From contig LN874948.1 of assembly GCA_001282665.1 (NCBI GenBank), positions 88,985 through 152,984 on the forward strand: a stretch of 64,000 bases of DNA, written 5' to 3'. The position numbers were made by a program, and so were the translations under genes. The notes beneath the pieces are model-generated. The model was given only the letters and a program-made list of their open reading frames with translations, had not been told where the DNA came from and did no database searches. Positions 26,824 through 36,498 of this stretch are shown here, piece by piece; the stretch's first letter is position 1, and the number at the start of each line of letters is the position of its first letter. The stretch is from Clostridiales bacterium mt11. GTDB taxonomy: Bacteria > Bacillota > Clostridia > Tissierellales > Tepidimicrobiaceae.

Positions 26824-26998
26824 AAAAGATGCCGCCTATTAAAAATATTATTAAGAATATAAATAATATGTTATCGTCAAATCCCCCACCGCAAAAACAA
26901 TCTCCAAGGTCTCCTCCAAATAATAAAAGCAGCACTAATATTAAAAGTATAGTTCCATTACCGCCCTTAGTAAAGCCTTGCAACAAATCATTTAACAT
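26822..26998 (-). CDS. Small hydrophobic glycine/cysteine protein
   Basis: 58 residues: an N-terminal MLNDLLQGFTKGGNG, a hydrophobic block TILLILVLLLLFGG, a short DCFCGGGFDD, then ILFIFLIIFLIGGIF. GGGGAGG precedes the ATG at 26998. Same design as the gene 132 bases downstream (two membrane-like blocks around a Cys/Asp linker), so the two look related. Unknown function, possibly spore-associated. Confidence 0.6.
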   Translation of the reverse strand: MLNDLLQGFTKGGNGTILLILVLLLLFGGDLGDCFCGGGFDDNILFIFLIIFLIGGIF

Positions 26999-27067
26999 TT
27001 AAAAACCTCCCCAAAAACTTACTTTATTATATAGTATTCAATCCGTAAGTTTTGGTTACAGTTAGTG

Positions 27068-27604
27068 CTATAATTCTTCTTTAAGTTCTACTATAGATTT
27101 AGTGGATATATTCTTTTTATCAATTTTTAATAGCTCTATAGCTCTTTCTAAATCTTCTTTTTTTTCCACTTCTATTTCCATATAGGGATAAGGATAAGTA
27201 TCTTTATCCCATCTATCCAAATCAAACCTAATGTTTTCATAGATATAAGAAGTTCTATCCTTATATCCTTCCTGTAAAACATCATATCTCAATTCCTTTA
27301 AAATATATATCATGGATTCTTTGTCATCTATCTGAGTAGTTATTTCAATGTTTTCTCTAGTGCCATCTTGGCTTATATTTTTCTTTAAAGTTAGATTAAT
27401 ATCAGTTTCATTAGTGAGTAGATTCTTCTTCTCTCTTATTCTCAAATAACTATTTAATTTATCTTCTATATAATTATCCTTTGAATCGAAGATAGTATTG
27501 ATTTGATATTCTTTAGACAATAGTTCGGCACCAATTTCTATTAATCTACTTTCCATTTCATCTAGGTCAACATTTAAAACCTTTACTTCTATCTCTTTAT
27601 CCAT
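27068..27604 (-). CDS. CYTH-domain protein (CyaB/thiamine-triphosphatase fold)
   Basis: 178 residues. The EIEVK tunnel motif is at residues 4-8, followed by basic and acidic strand residues (YLRIREKK, INLTLKK, RFDLDRW, YMEIEVE) lining a triphosphate tunnel. Probably hydrolyses an inorganic or organic triphosphate. It overlaps the end of nagA by 16 bases, so it is co-translated with it; a link to amino-sugar metabolism is not obvious. Confidence 0.85.
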   Translation of the reverse strand: MDKEIEVKVLNVDLDEMESRLIEIGAELLSKEYQINTIFDSKDNYIEDKLNSYLRIREKKNLLTNETDINLTLKKNISQDGTRENIEITTQIDDKESMIYILKELRYDVLQEGYKDRTSYIYENIRFDLDRWDKDTYPYPYMEIEVEKKEDLERAIELLKIDKKNISTKSIVELKEEL

Positions 27605-28749
27605 ATTAAATTGCCTCCTACTATAGAAGCAGCTATATTTATACCTTCATCTAATAATAGTAAATCGGCATCTTTTCCAATTTCTATACTTCCTTTATAT
27701 TTATCCACTCCTATAGCTTCCGCAGGGGATAAACTAGCTATTCTTATAGCATCTTGGATAGGGATGTGCAATTTATGAACCATATTGTATACTGCATCCC
27801 TTAAGTTTAATGTAGAGCCAGCTAAAGATCCATTAACCAGCCTTGCAGCTCCATCTTTAACTATAACTTTTTGTCCGCCTAATTCATAATCTCCATCTTC
27901 TAGCCCAGCTGCTCTCATGGCATCGGATACCAATATGATTTTTTCTATACCTTTCATCTTAATAGCCATTTTTACCGCTGCATCGTGTAAATGGATTCTA
28001 TCGTATATTAATTCACAATACACCCTGTCATCTGTTAAGGAAGCTCCTATAATTCCTGGCTCTCTATGGGAAAAGTTTCTCATACCATTGTAAAGATGAG
28101 TAGCTACGGTTACTCCATAGTCGATACCAGCTTTTGCTTCTTCAAAGGTTCCGTTACTATGAGCCATAGCAACGGTAATACCTTCTGATACTAGATATGA
28201 TATAACTTCAAGAGCTCCTGAAGTTTCTGGTGCTAAGGACACCATCTTTAACTTTCCTTGGGACGATTCAACCATTTTTCTCATATCATCCATATCAGGA
28301 GTCCTAATATATTCGGCAGGTTGAGCACCCTTTTTATCTAATGAAAAAAAGGGACCTTCTAAATGAATCCCTAACAATTGGGATTTATCTTCTTTATTGT
28401 TATACCTTACAATGTTTTCGGAAGCTTTTATCATATTTTTATAAGATGAGGTGATTACAGTTCCTAAAAATGAAGTAACCCCATTTTTTAGATGGAATTC
28501 TGCCATACTATCTAAAGCTTCTTCTGTACTATCCATAATATCATAGCCTGAGTTCCCATGATTATGGATATCTATAAATCCAGGGGTTAGGTATTTCCCT
28601 TCCCCATCGATAATATTAGCTACACTTTCTTTATCTATTTTTTCTTCTTTATCTAATCTTACAATTTTTCCATTATCTATAACGACTCCATACCCATAAA
28701 GAATATCATAAGGCGTTATAATACTTACATTTTTTATTAAGGTTTTCAT
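27589..28749 (-). CDS. nagA: N-acetylglucosamine-6-phosphate deacetylase
   Basis: 386 residues. Amidohydrolase motifs: IDIHNHGNSGYDIMD, HLEGPF, MAHSNGTFEEA, THLYNGMRNF and the catalytic Asp in LVSDAMRAAG. Removes acetate from GlcNAc-6-P, feeding NagB, encoded 23 bases upstream. Would receive GlcNAc-6-P from the chitobiose and MurNAc systems further along the window. Confidence 0.95.
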   Translation of the reverse strand: MKTLIKNVSIITPYDILYGYGVVIDNGKIVRLDKEEKIDKESVANIIDGEGKYLTPGFIDIHNHGNSGYDIMDSTEEALDSMAEFHLKNGVTSFLGTVITSSYKNMIKASENIVRYNNKEDKSQLLGIHLEGPFFSLDKKGAQPAEYIRTPDMDDMRKMVESSQGKLKMVSLAPETSGALEVISYLVSEGITVAMAHSNGTFEEAKAGIDYGVTVATHLYNGMRNFSHREPGIIGASLTDDRVYCELIYDRIHLHDAAVKMAIKMKGIEKIILVSDAMRAAGLEDGDYELGGQKVIVKDGAARLVNGSLAGSTLNLRDAVYNMVHKLHIPIQDAIRIASLSPAEAIGVDKYKGSIEIGKDADLLLLDEGINIAASIVGGNLIWIKR

Positions 28750-28772
28750 AATATCCCCTTCTTTAATAATTT

Positions 28773-29498
28773 TTAACCATTATATGCTTCTTCATCAACT
28801 ATAACTGTAACATCATGATGTAGTAAAAGTAAACTTGCTGGTAGCTTGGTAGTTATTTTATCAGCCTTTAATAGCTCTTTTATAGCTTCTGCTTTATTCT
28901 TTCCATTAGCCATTAAGATAATCTTCTTAGCCTTCATAATGCTTCCAATTCCCATAGACATAGCAGTTTTAGGCACTTCATCTATGGAATCAAAAAATCT
29001 TGAATTAGCTTCAATAGTGGACTCTGTTAAATTCACAATACTTGTACCTACATTTAATTCCTCATCAGGTTCATTAAATGCTATATGTCCATTTGCTCCA
29101 ATTCCTAATATTTGAAGGTCTATTCCTCCTTTTTCTTCTATTAGCTTATCATATTGTTTGCAAAATTCTTCTGGATTCTCTGCTTTTCCATCAGGTACAA
29201 AGGTATTTTTCATGTCTATATTTACGTGGTCAAATAATTGATTTTTCATAAAATAGTGATATGAATTAGGATGTTCTTCATCTATACCCACATATTCATC
29301 TAAATTAAATGTAGTTATTTTTGAAAAATCTAGCCCTTCTTCTTTATATAGTCTTATTAATTCTTTATACATCCCTTCTGGAGTACTTCCTGTAGCTAAA
29401 CCTAATATCGTACTAGGGTTCTTTTCTATTTCATCCTTCACCATATTAGCTGCTAACTTACTCATAGCATCATAATCTTTTTCAACAAATAATTTCAT
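28773..29498 (-). CDS. nagB: Glucosamine-6-phosphate deaminase
   Basis: 241 residues. GLATGSTPEGMYKELIRLY, TFNLDEYVG and GIGANGHIAFNEP are the family signatures. Converts GlcN-6-P to fructose-6-P and ammonia. First of a nagB-nagA-CYTH unit and 14 bases downstream of a phosphoesterase gene. Confidence 0.96.
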   Translation of the reverse strand: MKLFVEKDYDAMSKLAANMVKDEIEKNPSTILGLATGSTPEGMYKELIRLYKEEGLDFSKITTFNLDEYVGIDEEHPNSYHYFMKNQLFDHVNIDMKNTFVPDGKAENPEEFCKQYDKLIEEKGGIDLQILGIGANGHIAFNEPDEELNVGTSIVNLTESTIEANSRFFDSIDEVPKTAMSMGIGSIMKAKKIILMANGKNKAEAIKELLKADKITTKLPASLLLLHHDVTVIVDEEAYNG

Positions 29499-29512
29499 TT
29501 TATTACCTCCTA

Positions 29513-30196
29513 TTATATTATTATTTTTGGTGTAAAATTTATATAATCACTGGAAACACAGTAAAACTGTATTCCATGAATAATATCTTCAACTACAAAC
29601 TTATGACCTTCAGAATGTAAATGGCCATATACACAAATATCGACTTGGTACTTTTTCAAAATATCCACAAACCTATTAGGGGTACTATCCATACCAAAGG
29701 GTGGATAATGTAACATAGCTATTTTCTTATCTACATTAGCTTCAATTGAAGCTAACGACAATTCTAATCTATTTAATTCTCTATTAAATATCTTTTCATC
29801 TTGGGAATCGAAACCTTCAGTATCTTCAGATGTCCAACCTCTACTTCCTCCAATTCCAATATTATTATAAACATAACTATTGTTTTGTAAGAAGGTTATA
29901 GTTTTTAAGTTCAATCCATTCATCTTTTTTAACCCTTGCCACCAGTAATCATGATTCCCCTTTGTGATAATCTTCTTACCAGGTAGATCATCTATTCTCT
30001 TTAAATCAAAATAAGCTTCTTTTAGCTTTAATCCCCAAGAGATATCCCCTGGCAATAATATTAGGTCTTCATCTTTCACTCGGGCTTTCCAATTTTTAAA
30101 GATTTCTTCCTCATGATTTATCCACTGTTCTCCAAAAATATCCATTGGTTTTTCCTTGGAATAATCTAAATGCAAATCTCCTATTCCATATATCAA
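29513..30196 (-). CDS. Calcineurin-like metallophosphoesterase
   Basis: About 227 residues with metal motifs GIGDLHLD, LLPGDISWG, KGNHDYWW, MLHYPPFG and CVYGHLHSEG. Best start is TTG at 30196 (MIYGIGDLHL) because AGGAG lies eight bases upstream; an ATG at 30202 is only two bases from that site. Substrate unknown. Directly upstream of nagB in the same orientation. Confidence 0.82.
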   Translation of the reverse strand: MIYGIGDLHLDYSKEKPMDIFGEQWINHEEEIFKNWKARVKDEDLILLPGDISWGLKLKEAYFDLKRIDDLPGKKIITKGNHDYWWQGLKKMNGLNLKTITFLQNNSYVYNNIGIGGSRGWTSEDTEGFDSQDEKIFNRELNRLELSLASIEANVDKKIAMLHYPPFGMDSTPNRFVDILKKYQVDICVYGHLHSEGHKFVVEDIIHGIQFYCVSSDYINFTPKIII

Positions 30197-30280
30197 AAAC
30201 ATCACTCCTATTAATGTTAAAGTTAAACATGAAGTTCCAAACAACTAATTATACAGATAATTACCCATTAATGTAATACA

Positions 30281-32713
30281 TTAAGCTAAATTAATTAAGT
30301 TATACTTTAAGTCTAAATTATCTAATATTTCCTTTTCTCTATGATGACATGTAAAAAGCAATATTTGTTTTTCATCACTCATATTACTTAAAAATCCTAA
30401 AATATTTCTAAGCCTCTCATCATCATATTGAATGAAACAATCATCTAATACTAAAGGAAGTCCTTCTCCTTTTATTGAGGATATTATGCTAAACCTCAAA
30501 GCAAAATACAGTTGATCAATAGTTCCACCACTTAAACTGTCAATGTCTATTATTTCCTTGGTAATTGGATTTTCCACGGAGATATCTAAGGAATCATCTA
30601 TTTTAACTTGGTCATACTTTCCATCTGTCAATAGTTTAATCACTTGGCTAACCTCTTTATTTATAGATGGGGCAAACTGATTATGTATTTCCCTTGAGAT
30701 ATCCTCTATAGTTTCCTTGGCTATTTCTATTGATTTAATCTTATTATCATAGCCTTCAATTCGTTTTTCAATTCTATCTATTCTTTCTTCCATCATCAAT
30801 AACTGTTTAACTTCTATATTTAAATTATCAATCCTTTCCTCTAATCTAGCATTGGAATCCTTCATAGAGAAAAGAATTTCTTCCCTTTTTTCTATTTCAT
30901 CGATTATCTCATCTTTATCCATATCTTTAATATCTTCAAAATATCTATCATCGTATACTGTCAATTCCCATTTTAATTCATCTAAACTATTTTTACGCAG
31001 TATTCTCTCCAAAACTTGGATCTTGTTATCTTTATCTTTAATCAAGGATTCATATGTCTTCTTTTTTTCTAACCCTTCTTTAAATTCTTCTAAAGTATTG
31101 GAATTGTTCTTTATTATGATTTGGTCAAACTGATCTTTAAGTTTTTTTAAAGCCTTTTCTTTAAGATTTAAATTTAAAATAATCTTCTCTTTTTTTTGAG
31201 CCAATTCATTGATTTTATTTATTCTATTGGATTTATCCATATAGTTTAAATATATATCATCATATAATCTTTTTAATTCCAATTTTGATGAACAATTATA
31301 CTTTAATAATATAGCCTTTTGGGAATTTTCCATATGGATTATTCTTTCTTTACTTTCATCTTCTTTAGATTTTATATCCTGAATTATCTGTTTTAAATTA
31401 TCAATTTCCATATTAGACTCTTTTCTTCTACTTTCAATATATATAGATGTAATCACTAAGGGTATACCTAATAAAACTAAAAAAGTATTGATAAAAACAA
31501 ATCCTAAAGAGCCAATTGTCAACAATATTAGAATAGTCATGGATATTTTTAACCTATTATCTTTTTCTACTTTACCCTTTAATTCAGAGTTTAATATTTC
31601 TAATCTATTCTTTTCACTATTTAAAATGAGATTGTTCTTTTTATCTTCCATTTCATCATAGGATGCCATATCTTCATATAGTTCTTCCATTCTAATGCCT
31701 TTTTTAATTTCTTCACCAGTTTCCACTTTAATATTGTCCAATAACTTTTCTATATTATCTAATATATCCTTTAACTCTTGAATTTCCTTAGATATATGTT
31801 TATTATCTCCATATAATTGTAAAGCTTTAGTATATTCATCAAAAGATAGATTTGAATAATCTTTTAAATTTTCAATTTCTAACTCTATTCTTTCAAGTTC
31901 CCTATTTATACTCAATCCCTCTTCATAGGTTTTCCTTTTTTCTAATAGATGAATCTTTTCTAATTTTGTTTGTAATTCCCTTAGTATTGCCTTTTCAGCT
32001 TCTATTCTTTCCTTTAGAACAAAGGACTCATCAAGGTATCTATTATATTCCTCTTGTTTTACCAAAGTCTGCTTTCGCCTATCATATAACCTATTTAACT
32101 CCAACTTGCTTCGTCCATAAGGGCGAGTAGAGGCTCTTTCTGTGCCAATATCTTCTAATTGTTTTTTTAAATGGGCTAGAGCATTTTTGACAGATATATC
32201 ATCATCTAAACTGGTGCTAATATTAGCTAGTCTATCCTTAACTTCCTTTGAAAGATCAGAGTCAATCTTATTTCCTAATTGTTTTATGGATATGGTGTTT
32301 TTATACACAGCATTGTTAAAACCAAAAAAGTATATCCCTGGCAGGTGGACTTTTATCTTCTCACCTGTATCTATGTCCTTAGTTATATCACCACCAGTTA
32401 AATCATCATATACCTTTACCTCACCTTTTGCAAAATCTCTTTCTATTCTATAGAGTTTACCATCCTTAGAAAACTTTAAAATTCCTCTATACTCTTCACC
32501 ATTCCAAGGTCTATATTTCTTATGCTCTTTTAGATAATTTCTTTGCTTAGCATAAGGTTTTAAAAATCCATAGAACATACCTTCTATAAAATTATGTATT
32601 GTGGTCTTCCCAGATTCATTTTTTCCATAAAAAATGTTTAATCCATCTTCAAGCTTAAGTCTTTTATTTTGAAATTTGCCAAAGGAGATTAGATTCAATT
32701 CTTTTAATATCAT
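30281..32713 (-). CDS. SbcC/YhaN-like ATPase
   Basis: 810 residues. Walker A FYGKNESGKTT at the N-terminus, long coiled coils (roughly 180-375 and 430-690), the signature SLSGGTIDQLYFALRF and Walker B GLPLVLDDCF. Between the coils, near 385-425, is a hydrophobic hairpin (TILILLTIGSLGFVF, LVLLGIPLVITSIYI), as in YhaN rather than classical SbcC or Rad50. Overlaps the nuclease gene by four bases (ATGA). Confidence 0.88.
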   Translation of the reverse strand: MILKELNLISFGKFQNKRLKLEDGLNIFYGKNESGKTTIHNFIEGMFYGFLKPYAKQRNYLKEHKKYRPWNGEEYRGILKFSKDGKLYRIERDFAKGEVKVYDDLTGGDITKDIDTGEKIKVHLPGIYFFGFNNAVYKNTISIKQLGNKIDSDLSKEVKDRLANISTSLDDDISVKNALAHLKKQLEDIGTERASTRPYGRSKLELNRLYDRRKQTLVKQEEYNRYLDESFVLKERIEAEKAILRELQTKLEKIHLLEKRKTYEEGLSINRELERIELEIENLKDYSNLSFDEYTKALQLYGDNKHISKEIQELKDILDNIEKLLDNIKVETGEEIKKGIRMEELYEDMASYDEMEDKKNNLILNSEKNRLEILNSELKGKVEKDNRLKISMTILILLTIGSLGFVFINTFLVLLGIPLVITSIYIESRRKESNMEIDNLKQIIQDIKSKEDESKERIIHMENSQKAILLKYNCSSKLELKRLYDDIYLNYMDKSNRINKINELAQKKEKIILNLNLKEKALKKLKDQFDQIIIKNNSNTLEEFKEGLEKKKTYESLIKDKDNKIQVLERILRKNSLDELKWELTVYDDRYFEDIKDMDKDEIIDEIEKREEILFSMKDSNARLEERIDNLNIEVKQLLMMEERIDRIEKRIEGYDNKIKSIEIAKETIEDISREIHNQFAPSINKEVSQVIKLLTDGKYDQVKIDDSLDISVENPITKEIIDIDSLSGGTIDQLYFALRFSIISSIKGEGLPLVLDDCFIQYDDERLRNILGFLSNMSDEKQILLFTCHHREKEILDNLDLKYNLINLA

Positions 32714-33810
32714 AGCTCCACCTTACCTTTCATTAAAGCTTCTAAGCCAATGTACAGAGCATCTCTAACCACCTTGTCCTCTAAATTCTTTTTTTTCATC
32801 TCTTTAATAAAATGTCCGATTATATTTCCTTGGTTTTCTTCCTCTAGACTATTCAAATCGTAATCTACAATGGTATTGTCTATTATATCTAAATAATAGA
32901 AATCATCATCTAAGCTTTTAATTATATCCCCAATATTTAGTTCAATATCCCTATGGACTAGTCCCTCTAATTTAATCCTATATAGATTTTGTTTAAGATT
33001 ATCATATTTATCACATTGTTTAATCCTATTTATTATATCTATATACCCTAAAGTCTCATCTATATCTATGGTCTTTTCTAGAAAACTCCTGTTACTAAAA
33101 GGAATAAATTCAATATTGGTATTTCCCTTTTCAATTATCCCTTCAATGATTCCATGTTCTCCTATTTCACCAAAGTCTAAAGGTTCAGGGCTTCCGCAAT
33201 AAGCCATTCTATTCGATATGATAATTGGTTTATGAATATGTCCCAATCCAATATAGTTAAAACCCATATCTTGAAGATACATTTTATCTAAGGGTAGATA
33301 AGGACTTTCTTTATTTAGTATATCTCCATGTATGATTAAAATATTGGTTTTATCCTTGTCAATCCCTCCAAAGTTATTAAATATATTCTCTTTATTTTCT
33401 CCTTTATCCCAACTATATCCATATACATGAATATCACTATCCATGTATTCCACTTTTTTCAATCCCGCTGAATCAAATATTTTTATATTTTCAGGCCAAT
33501 CTATCATTCTATATAAAGAATTTATATTTAATGTATCATGATTTCCTGCGGTTATTATGATATTTATATCTTTAGCTTTCCTTAAGGTATCTCTAACCCT
33601 TTTGATATCTCCTAAGGTAAAGTACTCTTCTTCGTACAAATCCCCTGCAATAAAAAGAAAATCCACTTCTCTTTCAATTGCCCTATTAACTATTCGTTCA
33701 AATGTATCCCAAAGCTCAATCCTTCTCTTTTCGGCAATTGACCTATTAAAAGATACATTTTTAAATTGTAATCCTAAATGCAGATCCCCCGTATGGATAA
33801 ATTTAACCAT
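32710..33810 (-). CDS. SbcD/YhaO-like DNA nuclease
   Basis: 366 residues. Mre11-type phosphoesterase motifs: HTGDLHLG, IAGDLYEEE, TAGNHDTLN, IIHGDI and GLGHIHKP, with a C-terminal domain that would bind the ATPase. First gene of the two-gene unit. Expected to act on DNA ends with its partner; the membrane hairpin in the partner suggests membrane proximity. Confidence 0.88.
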   Translation of the reverse strand: MVKFIHTGDLHLGLQFKNVSFNRSIAEKRRIELWDTFERIVNRAIEREVDFLFIAGDLYEEEYFTLGDIKRVRDTLRKAKDINIIITAGNHDTLNINSLYRMIDWPENIKIFDSAGLKKVEYMDSDIHVYGYSWDKGENKENIFNNFGGIDKDKTNILIIHGDILNKESPYLPLDKMYLQDMGFNYIGLGHIHKPIIISNRMAYCGSPEPLDFGEIGEHGIIEGIIEKGNTNIEFIPFSNRSFLEKTIDIDETLGYIDIINRIKQCDKYDNLKQNLYRIKLEGLVHRDIELNIGDIIKSLDDDFYYLDIIDNTIVDYDLNSLEEENQGNIIGHFIKEMKKKNLEDKVVRDALYIGLEALMKGKVEL

Positions 33811-33877
33811 TTATAAGACCTCCATATTCCATTAGTCATTAAAATTATATCATAGATTTCTCTATTTAAAAATACAT

Positions 33878-33924
33878 AAACCCTAGGTGAAAACGTTATT
33901 AATACTTAATTTCACATAGGGTTT
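33878..33924. terminator. Hairpin between the nuclease gene and the PTS IIC gene
   Basis: AAACCCTAGGTGAAA and TTTCACATAGGGTTT arms, followed by TATC on the plus strand and by TTTATG on the minus strand; likely ends the chb operon. Confidence 0.65.
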
Positions 33925-34030
33925 ATCAATATATCTATTTTAAATAATTATTTTTCTCATCTGGCAAATTATTTAATCTTTTTATAGGAACAATTCCTTT
34001 AATTGATGGAATATTTCCTATGTATTATTA

Positions 34031-35299
34031 TCATTGAGTTACTACCTTTTTTCCCTCTTCTTCTCTCAGCAATTGCTTTTCATATGCCTTGAAAAATGGA
34101 TAATATATTGCTACCATAATCAATATATTTATAATTACTAAAATAACCGATCTCCAATCCCCATTTGTTGCTAAATAGGCTCCTATTGGCGCTGGTAATG
34201 TCCAAGGTGGTGTAATGGACGGTCTATTAACCATATTAAAATACATGGCAATATAACTTACAATTCCAGTTATAATAGGTCCAATAATAAATGGTATACC
34301 TAATAATGGATTTAACACTATTGGAGCACCAAATATTATCGGTTCATTGATATTACATATTCCTGGCAATAAACATGCCTTTCCTAATCGCTTTAAGTAG
34401 TCTGATTTAGATGTTAGGAAAAGGAATACCAAACCTAGAGTAGCCCCTGAACCACCTATCCATATAAACCATTGAAAGAAAGGTTCTGGTGCAATATTTG
34501 GTAAAACTTTTGCTCCATCAGCTAATGCAGTCATATTTTCATCCAACAATACCATCCATATTGGACGAGCAATTGAACCGACTACTGAAACTCCATGTAT
34601 ACCTGCTGCCCAAAGTAAAGTAATTAATAAAATTGGTATCAATATACCTGGCAATGTATTACCTGCTCTTACTAAAGGTTTGAATAAATTCATAATAAAT
34701 GCCTGAATATCAAAATCTAACATTACTCTTACTATCCAGATAATAGTTATAACAACTGCTGCAGGTATTAAAGCTTCAAAGGATCTAGCTACTGAATCTG
34801 GTACACCTTCTGGCATCTTTATCATTATATCTCTATTTTGTAATGACCTCATTACTTCAACAGCAAATATTGCCATTAAAATAGCCACAAACATCCCAGC
34901 TCCACCTAGATTGCCCATTGGTAATACAAATCCCACATCTTCCATAGTAAGTGGAATCGTTGTCATTATGAATGCAGCCATTGCTAAAATTCCACCTGAA
35001 ATTCCATCTAATTTATAAGACCTTGCTAAACTATAACCTATACCATAGGAAGCATATAATGACATTAGACCCATTGTAAGTCTAAATGGTATCAAAATCT
35101 TACTAACTAATTCTGGACTCATCTTTTCTGCTAATTTTGGTATCGGCGGAAATGCAAACATTAAGAAGAAAGATCCAACGATTAACAACGGTAAAGTGGA
35201 TACAATACCATCACGTATAGCCCTTAAATGTCTTTGTTCTGATAACTTAGCCATTGGCGGCATTAGTACTCTTTCAACCCATTCAAAAAACTTATTCAT
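34031..35299 (-). CDS. PTS IIC component, lactose/cellobiose/chitobiose family
   Basis: 422-residue membrane protein of the CelB/ChbC family, about ten hydrophobic segments, with NEPIIFGAPIVLNP, the conserved substrate-loop region. Last gene of the chb-like operon, 10 bases after IIB. Given the deacetylase and GH4 neighbours, N,N'-diacetylchitobiose is the likely substrate. Confidence 0.9.
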   Translation of the reverse strand: MNKFFEWVERVLMPPMAKLSEQRHLRAIRDGIVSTLPLLIVGSFFLMFAFPPIPKLAEKMSPELVSKILIPFRLTMGLMSLYASYGIGYSLARSYKLDGISGGILAMAAFIMTTIPLTMEDVGFVLPMGNLGGAGMFVAILMAIFAVEVMRSLQNRDIMIKMPEGVPDSVARSFEALIPAAVVITIIWIVRVMLDFDIQAFIMNLFKPLVRAGNTLPGILIPILLITLLWAAGIHGVSVVGSIARPIWMVLLDENMTALADGAKVLPNIAPEPFFQWFIWIGGSGATLGLVFLFLTSKSDYLKRLGKACLLPGICNINEPIIFGAPIVLNPLLGIPFIIGPIITGIVSYIAMYFNMVNRPSITPPWTLPAPIGAYLATNGDWRSVILVIINILIMVAIYYPFFKAYEKQLLREEEGKKVVTQ

Positions 35300-35309
35300 A
35301 ATTAACCTC

Positions 35310-35618
35310 CTACAAATATTTTTTTACTTGCTCTAATAATTTTGGCCCCCCAAGAGGACTATAGCTTTGAGGTAATATCATTTCTATAGGTATATCTTCT
35401 TCCTTAGCCAAAGCCTCAAAATTTGCAAATCTATGTTTTATTTGTGGTGCTACTAAAACCAAATCCCAATCTTCCTTTATTTCATCTGTAAATTCTCCAG
35501 TACCTACTGCCTTAATATCAATCTCTATATTTTCCTTTGCTGCTTCTTTCTTAAGGGTATTTACAACAAAAGAGCTAGACATTCCTCCTGAACATACCAT
35601 TAATACTTTAATCATCAT
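35310..35618 (-). CDS. PTS IIB component, lactose/chitobiose family
   Basis: About 102 residues. Phospho-cysteine in VLMVCSGGMSSSFVV. GGAGG precedes two adjacent ATG codons (35618, 35615). Pairs with the IIC and IIA genes of the same operon. Confidence 0.9.
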   Translation of the reverse strand: MMIKVLMVCSGGMSSSFVVNTLKKEAAKENIEIDIKAVGTGEFTDEIKEDWDLVLVAPQIKHRFANFEALAKEEDIPIEMILPQSYSPLGGPKLLEQVKKYL

Positions 35619-35746
35619 TTTCACCTCCTTACATAGAATTTTATATTCTATTATTTTATAAAATAAAGCTCCATATTTACAGTTATATATTTATTAATTA
35701 AATATCCTAATATCTTTTCTCTAACTCTATAAAAAACTTTCAATCA

Positions 35747-36496
35747 TTATATATTATTAAAGCTTATTAGTCTTATATGATTTTCTACAAACCATTTTTT
35801 CAATTCTTTATTAGTTAAAATTTCAAGTTCCTTTAACCTAATATTGCTATAACTACTTAAATTTTTTAGTTCTTCATCTACCATTGCTGGGTGAGTCATA
35901 ATTTCAACTGTAGTACCATAGGAGTTTTCTATTATTTGTTTTATAGTATCTACACTTACCCTTTCTCCATAAAACTCCATAGAAAAATCATCTGTTGTTA
36001 ATATATTGTTTTCCTCTAGATATTTCTTTGTTTCAGTATTTGCACATCTTAATGGCAGATTATATTCCTTTGCTAATTTAGCTACTATTTGTCTCACACC
36101 ATCATACATATGAATATGATGATGACTATCTAAATGAGAAGGTTTTAATCCTGTTTTTATAAAAAGCTCTATTTGATTTCTCAACTCCCTTTCTACTTCT
36201 CCTAAATCCATTTTCGGAAATAAATTATCTTTTCTTCTATAAAAATTATTAGCTTCATCAATTAAAGTTGGAACTTCTTCAGTATGTAAAGTTGGTTTAC
36301 CACAAGTCAACGTTAAATGGACTCCAACTGATTCAAATTTCATAGCTCTTAATTTTTCCAACTCTTTATTAGCATATGGCATATTCATCATTACAGTAGT
36401 ACTAGTTACCATGCCTTCTTTTATTGCTTTAATAATTCCTTCACTACATCCATCAGTTAACCCAAAATCATCTGCATTGATTATGACTTTTTTCAT
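35747..36496 (-). CDS. chbG: YdjC/ChbG-type carbohydrate deacetylase
   Basis: 249 residues. Metal-site motifs IINADDFGLTDG, HLDSHHHIHMYDG and EIMTHPAM. In E. coli ChbG removes one acetyl group from chitobiose-6-phosphate so that the GH4 enzyme can cleave it and the regulator is induced. Adjacent to a GH4 gene, the same pairing as in chb operons. Confidence 0.88.
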   Translation of the reverse strand: MKKVIINADDFGLTDGCSEGIIKAIKEGMVTSTTVMMNMPYANKELEKLRAMKFESVGVHLTLTCGKPTLHTEEVPTLIDEANNFYRRKDNLFPKMDLGEVERELRNQIELFIKTGLKPSHLDSHHHIHMYDGVRQIVAKLAKEYNLPLRCANTETKKYLEENNILTTDDFSMEFYGERVSVDTIKQIIENSYGTTVEIMTHPAMVDEELKNLSSYSNIRLKELEILTNKELKKWFVENHIRLISFNNI

Positions 36497-36498
36497 AA

